DNA of 64,000 nucleotides from Pseudoips prasinana (Eukaryota > Arthropoda > Insecta > Lepidoptera > Nolidae). Where the stretch lies: assembly GCA_951640165.1 (NCBI GenBank), contig OX621237.1, positions 10,974,001 through 11,038,000 of the forward strand, given 5' to 3'. Of this stretch, positions 49,201 to 57,826 are shown piece by piece. Made by a program: the position numbers and the translations under genes. Each line of letters opens with the position of its first letter. The stretch's first letter is position 1. The notes beneath the pieces were generated by a model. That model did no database searches. It was not told where the DNA came from and saw only the letters and a program-made list of their open reading frames with translations.

Positions 49201-52200
49201 ATAATTATTTATTAAACATGCAAGTAAGATTATGACCTACAATTGTATCTGCGTAATAATCATTAGCATCCAAATTAAGCACCTGGTATTATTGAATGTT
49301 AAATGCGAATTCGGCACTTGTGGATCTAGTTTCTATTTCGTATTAAGAAATATTTGCTCTAGATATGACTAGACATGACGAGATAAACAATGGACTTAGG
49401 TGGGACCTCACCGACCGTGACACAATCTACATAAAACATAACAAAGAGAGACAGCAGCTATATATAGTTTACAGCTGGTTCTACACTGTTATATCAATGT
49501 TGACTATTATTTAAAAAAAATATTGCTTAGAATTCGATTGAAGTTCGTGCATTTCAATGAGCTTTATAAAACTCTCAAAATAAAATAATCTCTTACCAAA
49601 TACTACTTAATATACTAGTTATTTTATACATGGTATTCTTTGGTTAGCCGTGTGGTGTCATGCCAAAAGGGAATAATAGGGCCACAGCATATATATAGTT
49701 ATTTTATACATGGTATTCTTTGGTTAGCCGTGTGGTGTCATGCCTAAAGGGAATAATAGGGCCACAGCATATATATAGTTATTTTATACATGGTATTCTT
49801 TGGTTAGCCGTGTGGTGTCATGCCAAAAGGGAATAATAGGGCCACAGCATATATATAGTTATTTTATACATGGTATTCTTTGGTTAGCCGTGTGGTGTCA
49901 TGCCAAAAGGGAATAATAGGGCCACAGCATATATATCCCGTGGGTGTCGTAAAAGCTAAGAGATACACAAGGTAGTTGACCAGCAGCGCCTCCTGTGTAC
50001 TAACTACCGCCCAACTGCGGTCGCTAACTTGCATGCCAAGCGCGGTGACGACGGCAAATCCCTCCAAATGACAACATTATAGAAAACTATAGAGGAGGCC
50101 AATGTCTAGCAGTGGATCATACTTTGGTTATGACGAGTAACTTTTTGAATTTAGCATCAAAACAATGAGCCCTTTACGCCTTTTTAAACCGTTTTGACAG
50201 TTTACGGGCGGGTATGCGATCAATCACAATAAAACGGGTCGTGTCGATCTTTAAGATAAATTTGCATGCCGTATGGGTACGGCGAAGCATGATGATATAC
50301 CTATATTATTTATCATAAGCTTGTTAGGGTAATAAAAACGAGAAATATGTAAATTGCTGCAACGATTTATACAGTTGCTTAGTTTTATAATAAATTTGGA
50401 GTATAAACGCCAAAATTATCTCAAAATATTATAAGTAAATAAAGTCAACCCAGTGAGAGTTGGATTTACACGTGAAATACGATCGAGAGACTAAAGTAAT
50501 ACTCACTATTAGTATCTACCTACAATGGTCCCAAAGATACAACGGTAATTAAGATTGAGATCAATGAAAGTTGTTAACATGAGGATCTTTTCCTTTTCCC
50601 TAATGAATTGATATTAGTTGTTGTTATAGCGACAATAGACTTACACACATTTTAACTGTCAACCTATATGGTTTATGAGATACAGCTCATTCAGAGACAA
50701 TTGGTTGTGCCTTAGTGGTAGGGTTCCGTTGGCATCTTTCAGATACGGAACCCAATTTAAACAACGAAGTGTTTGCGGTCTACTCAAATTTCGTACAATT
50801 AAATATTAAGGTTTTTATGTGTTCTTGTTTTTATTTCAGAACGTGGAGAATGCACACCACATCGGATGGACGACAAATTTCTAGTCAAATTCTTGCGTGC
50901 GCGCAAATTTATACCACAAAGGGCGCATAGATTGGTACGTAATATAAGACAGTCCTAATCGTAAGTCACGTAGAAAAAAGCAGTCAACTGTTGATTTTAA
51001 ATTAACTAATTTCGGAAACTAGTAGGCTAGTTAAAATACATAAATGCACTAACTATATTATAACACTTCTTGCTCTTACCCGGGATTTGAACTCGGGCTG
51101 TTCAACCGCAAACAATGATACGTCTGCGGTTAAACACGGTACTGCGTGACCAACAATGCAGACTAATATAATATTCCGGTAAGCGGCACACATAACAGAC
51201 ACAATAGTTAAATAATAACGCCAGCCTTTCATTCGCATGATCGCAGCTGAAGGTTAAAGAAAAATACGATATTTATATCAATATCTTGGGAAAAATAACA
51301 CACTGCCATCTGAACACAAAGTAGACAGAGCCTGTACTGTGCCAACCAGACAAATGATAAACATATTTATCTTTTTCTAAATACATACATATAATAGATA
51401 TAGAACACAAGAAATACAGATACGGAACAAATAATAGAATAGAATATCTTTTTTGCTTCAGATATGGTCACAAAGATGGTAGGTGCATTGTTCTGTAGGT
51501 TCCGACACCTACCCTTGGTGGACATGCGAATATTTAGGTCTTACGAGTACATAGGTACTATAGTAATAAATTAAATTTAAAAGTAAAATGAAATTAAAAT
51601 AAAATTAAATAAATTACACAATACAATAATAATTATATTAGTTAATGTTTGAATGTACAACTACTTAATAACGTAAAAATAAAATTTCTTAATAATAAAA
51701 GTAAAAATAAATTTGGTTTGTCTTGCAACTTAGGAACTCATGTGTGTATAGAAACATTCATTAATCCACCATTCTCTTAATTTTATCTTAAATAGCCGTA
51801 AGGGTAATTCTCTAAAAGCTTTTGGAATGTGGTTGTAAATCTTTATTGCCATACTGCGGCTGATTTTATAATATAAAGGAACCTGTCATAAAAAGTTTAC
51901 GTTCATACATATTCTGGCTATAGTTTAGTGCCTGTCACTGGATAGCATCTGGCTTTATTTGCATGACTGTACTGTACAGCTGACGTCTTCTATTTAGATA
52001 CACTTTGAAATTCGCTAAGTCTTTATTATGTAGGCCGCAAGGGCGAATTTCATCATCTGCACCACTCTACTTAATTTCGTTGGATCCCTTTTAAAAAATC
52101 GTGCTCATCACACAAGGATTTGGCCTGGATGGGGATCTAGCCCACGACCTCTGACCTAGCAAACAGTGTCAGTCACCAATACACCAAAAGGCTATTAAAC

Positions 52201-55200
52201 CTGTAGCGAATTGATACATGAAGGTAATTCCGAATATGTGGTATTCGTCACAACATTGTCATGTCAATTGACCGCCGCCGTGGTTCAACCTTCACAGCCA
52301 GACACCCTTGGTATACGTTTTTATATTACCTATTTTATTAGTACAGTAGTAGCTTGCTTTACTTTGAAATTTGAAGTTACCCGTCCTTCTAGCAATACTT
52401 AAAAACGTTGGCCCTGAGCCTGAATTCACTCTAATAGTGTCAATATGCTTACAGAGTAAGGCTATGGCAATGTTTGATTGGAAATTGGTGTTCTATAAGA
52501 AGCGTCCTCCAAATGTCTTCTGTGAGACTGCAATGGCCGAATTGACCATCGACGACCGCCATGACTCAGTTTACTGAACCTCTGTTCCAATGATTGCTAG
52601 TTCGATCCTTGCACTAAACAGACATTTCTTTTCATATAATGTCTTTTTTTATCTTGGTTTGCTTGTTTTCTGTATAAAGTACATATTTACGAAAATATGT
52701 AAGTATTTATATCCGTTGCATAGTATTCACAGAACGAGCTTAGCTTAGTTAGGGCTAGATGTCGCTGTGTAATATGTCCCAAATATTTATTATTACTTTA
52801 AATATTTATTTTCAGATGGTGAACTACTACCAGTTTAAGGAAGACTATCCAGAGTTATTCGAGAATATTTTCCCGCTGGATTTGCGAACCATAGGAGATG
52901 CTAATGTTATGGCTGTGCCGCCGTATAAGGACCAAAATGGACGGCGATTACTGTTTTATAGAATAGGTGAGTCCATTCATTATTTAAACCCCCACGCCCT
53001 GCAAAATTTATGATACGATAGTCTTACAACCCTTAAAAACCTCATCATTTAATTACTTCCACTCTTCGATCAATAATAGTGTTAATAATAGTTGTTGATC
53101 GAAGCTTCCACCTATAACCTACGTACCGCACAAATTTAAGGGTCATAGGACAAATAGCTTTTGAAATTGTACAGTTAGGGAGTGTATGATTTACCTTTCC
53201 GCTTAAGTGACTAATCATATAACTAATTATTATATTTGATGTAACAATAAATCTACTGCTTTACTGAAGATATATCTGATATTGAATTTGAATAACGGAA
53301 TTCAACTATCTTAAGGACCACCAAATTCAATAAAATGTATATAGGACCATACAGTTTTATAACATAGATTTTTTGTGCGTTGAATTAAGGGCGGACTTAC
53401 CACAAAATGTGGTCTCTTCTAGGTAAGTGAGCACTGGAGTATGGGACACTAGTGAGATCTCTGGTTTGAGCAGTGGTGCAAACAAACTTACCAAACATAA
53501 TAAAACTAATTTAAGTGTAAGTAATCTAACCCACAGAATTGAAATAGGTACCAATTAACATATTATGATGGATAACAAGAACGTCATATGATCATAATGT
53601 TTATAAATATTCTAATGTTTATAAAAAAAATCACGTGTCAATTTAATATCTCACGTGGAATCATTAATAAAAATTAAAATGAGAAAAAAGCTATGGAACT
53701 TATTTGTGCTAATATCAAGTTTGTTTGTATTACGCTAAGATCATCACCACAATGTGCGCAACTACGTGCCTTATAAATCTACACATTTATCACGATTAAA
53801 ATACTTCAAACGGTTTTTTTGTATTTGGACTGTGCACGATATCCGCACCTATAAGTCAATGCCATATAAGAGGTTTATGTGCATTCTCGTGAAAATAGAA
53901 GAAGTATATGTACTTGTTTATATTTTTTACATTTCAACTTCAATTGTGGATGAAAGTGAATGATGAATGATGAAATTGAACAAAGCGTATTATACCAGCA
54001 TGCAAATCTTATATGCAGACAAAAGACGTCCACAGCTGGATAAAGGACTCCCCAAACATCTCCATAATGATCGGTATGGGCAGCCAGCATCCAGTGGACC
54101 GAGATAAGCCGACGATCTTGCAAGGGACGCGAGAAGAAAATATACAAATAAATCAATTACCCATACAAAATGTATCGGCATGACATCGGCATTTAGTATT
54201 GAGAGTTCAAAAAAACTTTGTATTATATTTCACAAATTGGTTTCTCCTATTATTTCAGTGTCATGGGCAGATAACGATCCTTAAATTTCCTCCATTATTA
54301 ACGTTTCAACTTGTATTATTACATCTAGAATGTTTCATATTTTGCTTGAAAAATTAATGTAGATTGACTTAAGACACAGCCATTCTTTTTGTTACATACT
54401 CCTTTCCAATGAGGCATAGGAACCAGTTTCCCAAGATATGCACGCACGGCATTTCGCAAATATTGGTGAAGCAACTTGTTAGTTCAAGGACTAATTTTGT
54501 TATTTAAAATACCGTAATAAGTCTAATAAATAAATATTGTGGAAAAACTAACACACTACCGTCTGATCTGAAACTAGGCAGAGCCTGTAATATGGCAACC
54601 AAACATACTTATATAATAATAATAATATAATAATATCTGGGGACAATGTCGCACAGATCATACTAGCCCCAAAGTAAGCAAAGCTTGTATGGGTACCAGG
54701 CGACGATATACATACTTATATAGATAGATAATACATATATACATAGAAAACATATTTCTAAACATAAACATATTATACATAGATTACACCTAGACACAGA
54801 ACAAATAATCATTCTTATCACACAAATATTTTTCCTATAGGTGGGGATCCACCCACTACACATCGCACCCACTACATTAGGTTTAGCAAAAATAAAGTCA
54901 AGTAATACATAAACTTGAGAAAAAACATTACAAATTCCAGGTTGCTGGGACCCGAAGAAGATCCCGATAGAAGATATGTTCAAAGCCACCATAATGGCGT
55001 TAGAACTGGGTATGATGGAGGAGCGCTCGCAGATCTTGGGTGGATTAGCTGTGTTCGATCTGGAGGATATAGGGACACAGCACGCCTGGCAAATCACTCC
55101 TTCTGTTGCGGCAAAAATGGTTAAGCTGATGGTGGTGAGTAATTAACTTTGTGTGGGTAGTGGTTACCCTAGTATCAAGAGTTGTTCTATTCGACCTGTA

Positions 55201-57586
55201 GGTCTCTTATATGGTTTTGCGACCGTTGTTTAAATTCTACAGCAGGGGCCGATTGCTTATTATGCTCCCCTGATCACGGATACCAGAAATTAAACCGGTA
55301 TTGCGGTATTAAATACACATAACATATTTAGGTCTGTCTTTCGCCAACAAACACTAGTACTAATTAATATTCGAATAGCTAAACCAGCGATACTTACTTA
55401 GGAACTTATTGTATGGGCAGTGGTTACCCTAGTGTCAGAGTTGTTCATGCCGCCCAGTAGGCCTCTGACATGGCTTAACGACTTTTGTCTAATGACTAGA
55501 ACCGGGACCAACAGCTTAACGAGCCCTCTGAAGCACGGAGACGCTTAGAAATTAAACCACTTTGGCGGTCACCCATCTATGGACTGACCGCGAGCCTAGT
55601 TGCTTAACATCGCCGATCACTTACGGAACGGTTAGAGAATCTAGCTATGAGCGCCACTAAACCAGCGATAACAGGGGAGATGTTCAACAGTAATGACCGG
55701 AGCCCTGTGTGGTGCAAAAAATGTTTAAGCTGTTTTAATAAATAAAACCAATGATAACATTTCATTACAAATAGGCCTTAACAAAGGTAGAGATTATCAA
55801 TATGATTTAGGTATAATTTTTTCGGGTGTATCTTACCTTATTTCCCTGTTCTTTGGGAACTTATTTTATAAAAATTATAATGCAATAGGGACTGCATTCG
55901 AGATGTTCCCTTACCGTTTTGTTTTAATAATATTTTGTTAAAATAATATTAAATATTTTATTAAAGTAACATTTGATGAATAAAATAATGAAAACGACAA
56001 CAATTTGTAGGATTGGGTGACATGGCCTAAGGGATTATAAAGAGAATTCATGAGTAACGTTAACCTATGTAACTGATACCCCAGAAATATTAATGGGCCA
56101 AATACGTTAAGCTGTTTACAAACATCCGGCATGTTCTTAATCAGAGACCTCATTCAACGTCAACATGCTCTCAAAGGTCGATGATTGAAATAAAAACATG
56201 TAAATCATATAGGTGACAATTCTGTTGCCTGTATTTGTAAATTGACAGGCACTAACACAAGTTCAGGATTAAAGTTCTCGTGGTAGAATGAATAAATAAT
56301 AGTCAAGGCCTGTTTACTGTGTGACTGCCTCGTTGGTCTAGCGGTAGCGTGTTCACCCGCAGATAACGAGGTCCTGGGTTCAAATCCCGGGTCGGACCAA
56401 AAGTGATTTTAGGACTTTTCTGTTAAAAGAAAAATTTCTCAGCATCAGCCCAAAGTCTGGGAGTTGGCGGTATTATACCTCCGTGCCTCGGAGAGCACGT
56501 AAAGCTGTCGGTCCTGTACCTGACCTCTTTCCGGTCGTGTCGCTAGGCGTCCCATCGGATCATTAGAGTGATGGAATAGAAAGTGCTCCTGTGTTTACGC
56601 ACACACTTGAGCACTATAATATGTCCCGCGCCGATGGCTACTCTCTGTTGAGAATGGCCGCCGTGGTCGAAATTAGGCTAGGAGGACATTATTAACTGTG
56701 TCAGTCTTGGCAGATTACGAGTTTATTAAATTGCGTAATTAGTCGATTTATAGAACTCATCTTAAAACCAAGCTAAACTTTGAGTTAGAGTTTACCCTAA
56801 ATATTATATGATTAGGCCGATACATCAACATCGGCTCATTTTTCTGTCTTTTTATAATTTAATTTTCATTTTATGGACATACATAAAATAAACTTCTTTT
56901 TTGTTTTTAAAGACAACGCCCGCACTAGGGAATCTGATTCATGTATCGCTACGCGGGTACTTTATAAACATAATAGACGGACACAAATTACATCCAGACT
57001 CAGAACAACTATTTATGGGTCACACAAATAGTTGTCCGGCGCGGGACTCGAACCCACGACACGAAGCGGTAAGGCGACTGTCTTAGCCGCTGCGCCACAC
57101 GTGCAGTAAAATTTAGCGGTAAACTATGTTGTGACATGTTAAAACTTTCGTTGATTTAGTGTGGACCCTTGGCTTTGGGGGTAGGGGTCCCTGTAAAACA
57201 TAAATCTATTACATGCTTACAATACATTTTTGTTTCAGTCATGTTTTCCGGTTACGACGCACGCCATTCATATTATCAACCACTCCTGGATATTCGACAA
57301 GATCTATAGCATCTTCAAACCCCTACTCAGTGCAGACATGCGTTCAAAAATTTACTTCCATGGTCATGATTTGACTTCTCTACACAAACACATTCTCCCC
57401 GCACATTTACCTGAACGCTATGGAGGAATATGGCCTGATTACTCGTATACCATCTGGCTAGAGTCCTTAAGAAAAAACTTCAATGTAGCGAAGGAAGTGC
57501 TAAGCTATGGCTACAAGTTCCGGGAAGAAGAAGTGGACGCTGAGGTCGTGAGGCAACTGAAAGAGAAGGCCATTAAACTGTCTTAA
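46124..57586 (+). CDS. CRAL-TRIO (Sec14-like) lipid-transfer protein, 5 coding exons, 308 aa
   Basis: Cytosolic carrier of a hydrophobic ligand such as a retinoid, tocopherol or phosphoinositide, in the clavesin / alpha-tocopherol-transfer / CRALBP group. The ligand cannot be told from sequence. Join 46124-46262, 50840-50934, 52816-52966, 54941-55134 and 57239-57586: 927 nt, all introns GT-AG, frame kept across every junction, stop TAA. Residues 1-46 are an N-terminal lead. About 50-78 are the CRAL-TRIO N-terminal helix region (DDKFLVKFLRARKF). About 98-265 are the lipid-binding domain, with GRRLLFYRIG, GGLAVFDLEDIG, the core IHIINHSWIFDKIYSIFKP, IYFHGHDLTSLHKH and LPERYGG. Length is normal for the family. 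No signal peptide or membrane segment. The start is chosen as the only in-frame ATG just after the splice site at 46117, in the context GCCAAAATG. Introns are full of SINEs, LINE debris and a tandem array. Intact, so probably expressed. Confidence 0.93.
46348..46640 (-). repeat. 5S-like SINE in intron 1
   Basis: GTGGTTACCCTGGCGTTAGA, GCCTCTGACATGGCTTAACG, AAATTAAACCACTTCAACGG and TCTATGGACTGAC are the reverse complement of the SINE at 55408-55660. The 5S-like part is more decayed here. Confidence 0.6.
46649..46775. mobile_element. Palindromic MITE in intron 1
   Basis: 28-bp arms starting GTACACTCGGCTACATATC (46649-46676) and the complementary 46748-46775, one mismatch, continuing less well inward (AAGCTGA / TCAGCTT). 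127 bp, non-coding. Confidence 0.65.
46784..46920 (+). repeat. 5S-like SINE body, head missing
   Basis: GAGAGCACGTTAAACTGAGT and GACCAACTCTGACATTAGGG match the SINE body as at 19436-19610. Confidence 0.5.
47370..48760 (+). pseudogene. Non-LTR reverse transcriptase remnant split by a GC-rich element
   Basis: Left part (47370-47770) reads LLDFANDFSNVDYDILINIL, a stop, LHNYLLSRCQRMGV, a frame break, then the active-site box with its first Asp changed (LYAYDLQIYY; usual YADD) and SYGFTINPAK. The right part (48143-48617) resumes NQ-like QAIIIGS after the insert, then LDKLERVQNFCIRFISGIRK and FHSKLKWPP, the C-terminal RT region. Stops, frameshifts and the lost catalytic Asp make it dead. It lies in intron 1 of the CRAL-TRIO gene, same strand. 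The insert (47771-48142) lies inside the continuous RT homology. Confidence 0.75.
47771..48142. mobile_element. GC-rich fold-back element with about 140-bp arms
   Basis: 372 bp, strongly CG-rich in an AT-rich genome. Left arm about 47771-47910 (GGCGTCCCCCACATTTGGCG...) and right arm about 47992-48142 are near-perfect reverse complements apart from a roughly 9-base length difference. A 70-80-bp centre is left. Target duplication is unclear. The open frames here (47744-48022, 47880-48077, 47943-48308) are stop-poor only because of base composition. Confidence 0.8.
48799..48842. repeat. 20-bp perfect palindrome, 4-nt loop
   Basis: CACACATATTTTACGCAAAT, CATA, then its exact reverse complement. 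In intron 1. Confidence 0.8.
49617..49936 (+). repeat. 80-bp tandem repeat, 4 copies
   Basis: Unit starts AGTTATTTTATACATGGTAT and ends GCCACAGCATATATAT. Copies start at 49617, 49697, 49777 and 49857. Copy 2 differs by one base (TGCCTAAAGG). Such identity indicates recent expansion; copy number is probably variable. In intron 1. Confidence 0.95.
49937..50140 (+). repeat. Diverged SINE family E relative
   Basis: CCCGTGGGTGTCGTAAAAG, CAACTGCGGTCGCTAACTTG, CATGCCAAGCGCGGTGACGA, AGGCCAATGTCTAGCAGTGG and GGTTATGACGAG correspond to family-E segments in order. It directly follows the 80-bp array, which may have grown from its 5' edge (inference). Confidence 0.5.
50840..50934 (+). CDS. CRAL-TRIO gene, second coding exon
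   Basis: Acceptor TTTTTATTTCAG, donor ATTG|GTACGT. Residues 47-78: ERGECTPHRMDDKFLVKFLR then ARKFIPQRAHRL, the basic helical CRAL-TRIO N-terminal region. Enters in phase 1, leaves in phase 0. Confidence 0.92.
51070..51165 (-). repeat. SINE family C head fragment
   Basis: CCCGGGATTTGAACTCGGGC and GGTACTGCGTGACCAACAAT are the reverse complement of a family-C tRNA-like head. An extra repeated segment (CAACCGCAAACAATGATACG) lies between. In intron 2. Confidence 0.55.
51430..52085 (-). pseudogene. Jockey-like LINE, C-terminal remnant and 3' UTR
   Basis: On the - strand, frame-broken pieces include IIKSAAVWQ, an IYNHIPKAFRELPLRLFK-like segment and LREWWINECFYTHMSS-like sequence. These fit the very C terminus of Jockey-clade ORF2. 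About 51430-51700 is AT-rich 3' UTR ending at ATAGAATAGAAT, which may be part of a target duplication. Several stops; not functional. Located in intron 2, antisense to the host gene. Confidence 0.6.
52088..52195 (-). repeat. SINE family B head fragment
   Basis: CGTGCTCATCACACAAGGAT, GGGGATCTAGCCCACGACCT and CAGTGTCAGTCACCAATACA are the reverse complement of a family-B head. In intron 2. Confidence 0.55.
52600..52792 (+). repeat. SINE family B-like tail abutting exon 3
   Basis: TAGTTCGATCCTTGCAC, then CATAGTATTCACAGAACGAG, TTAGTTAGGGCTAGATGTCG and AATATGTCCCAAATATTTAT resemble a family-B SINE. The tail ends about 25 bp before the exon 3 acceptor. Confidence 0.45.
52816..52966 (+). CDS. CRAL-TRIO gene, third coding exon
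   Basis: Acceptor TTTATTTTCAG, donor ATAG|GTGAGT. Residues 79-128: MVNYYQFKEDYPELFENIFP through the first strand of the lipid domain, GRRLLFYRI. The acceptor lies about 25 bp after a SINE-like tail. Confidence 0.92.
54000..54165 (-). repeat. Diverged SINE family E relative
   Basis: GACGTCCACAGCTGGATAAA, GGACTCCCCAAACATCTCC and GCATCCAGTGGACCGAGATA resemble the reverse of family-E type tails. In intron 3. Confidence 0.4.
54530..54890 (-). repeat. SINE B / SINE A / SINE B composite before exon 4
   Basis: 54535-54605 family-B tail (AACACACTACCGTCTGATCT), 54634-54755 truncated SINE A (ATCTGGGGACAATGTCGCAC), then family-B body and head (ACACCTAGACACAGAACAAA, GGTGGGGATCCACCCACTA). SINE A replaced or entered the middle of a SINE B. 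In intron 3, ending about 50 bp before the exon 4 acceptor. Confidence 0.6.
54941..55134 (+). CDS. CRAL-TRIO gene, fourth coding exon
   Basis: Acceptor ACAAATTCCAG, donor GGTG|GTGAGT. Residues 129-193: GCWDPKKIPIEDMFKATIMA, then LGGLAVFDLEDIGTQHAWQI and TPSVAAKMVKLMV. The - strand ORF over this exon is a shadow. Confidence 0.92.
55151..55308 (-). repeat. 5S-like SINE, shortened copy in intron 4
   Basis: GTAGTGGTTACCCTAGTATC, CAAGAGTTGTTCTATTCGAC and CAGAAATTAAACCGGTATTG; lacks the 5S-like segment. Confidence 0.5.
55408..55660 (-). repeat. 5S rRNA-like SINE, best copy
   Basis: On the - strand 55620-55564 reads GATCGGCGATGTTAAGCAAC, TAGGCTCGCGGTCAGTCCAT and AGATGGGTGACCGCC. This follows the 3' half of metazoan 5S rRNA (GATCACCGAAGTTAAGCAAC ... 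GATGGGTGACCGCC). Then come AGTGGTTTAATTTCTAAGCG, CGTTAAGCTGTTGGTCCCGG, CGTTAAGCCATGTCAGAGGC and CAACTCTGACACTAGGGTAA. SINEs with 5S-derived heads are known as SINE3; membership is inferred. Related copies: 22664-22830, 46348-46640, 19436-19610, 46784-46920, 55151-55308. Confidence 0.65.
56322..56690 (+). repeat. tRNA-derived SINE family C in intron 4
   Basis: GACTGCCTCGTTGGTCTAGC, B box GGGTTCAAATCCCGGG, CTTTCCGGTCGTGTCGCTAG and AATGGCCGCCGTGGTCGA. Both promoter boxes are well preserved. Confidence 0.8.
56968..57106 (-). repeat. tRNA-derived SINE family D in intron 4
   Basis: The - strand reads CACGTGTGGCGCAGCGGCTA (A box), GGGTTCGAGTCCCGCGCC (B box), then AACTATTTGTGTGACCC and GTCTGGATGTAATTTGTGTC. 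It ends about 130 bp before exon 5. Confidence 0.75.
57239..57586 (+). CDS. CRAL-TRIO gene, last coding exon
   Basis: Acceptor TTTTTGTTTCAG. Residues 194-308 and stop: SCFPVTTHAIHIINHSWIFD, KPLLSADMRSKIYFHGHDL, LPERYGGIWPDYSYTIW and a charged C-terminal helix ending KEKAIKLS. Confidence 0.93.
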   Translation, partial: SCFPVTTHAIHIINHSWIFDKIYSIFKPLLSADMRSKIYFHGHDLTSLHKHILPAHLPERYGGIWPDYSYTIWLESLRKNFNVAKEVLSYGYKFREEEVDAEVVRQLKEKAIKLS

Positions 57587-57826
57587 TGAGGTAAAAACAA
57601 AGTGTCTCAATCTGAGACTGACGCAGTTGTAAGCTAGATAATCGCTGACTAGCGCGCAGTCAGATCACGTGAACTGTTCTTTTATAAAATATCTATGTAA
57701 CCAAATACCTATACAAATATCGTTATACACATTTCGGCCCATCATCGTTTCAAAGTCTTAGGTTGGATTTGTTTTGTTAAATCAAATCAGTGAACAAAAC
57801 TTTGGAGAATTGCTAGCTATCCGTTA
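57587..57826 (+). other. Proximal 3' UTR of the CRAL-TRIO gene
   Basis: No AATAAA occurs between the stop codon and the transposon at 57827. The poly(A) site must lie inside or beyond the element, or use a variant signal. AATAAA occurs at 57992 and 58083 inside the element, and near 62731 (CAAATAAAGTTTTG) downstream. Confidence 0.5.

Noticed and set aside
49617..49936. Regularly repeated units that could suggest a CRISPR-like array
   Set aside because: The repeats are 80 bp and directly adjoining with no unique spacers, in a eukaryotic intron; a plain minisatellite.
54663..55097. 144-residue ORF on the - strand
   Set aside because: It runs antisense over SINE debris and exon 4 of the CRAL-TRIO gene; no motif of its own.
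55564..55620. 5S rRNA gene
   Set aside because: Only the 3' half is recognisable and it is diverged and fused to a dispersed SINE body.
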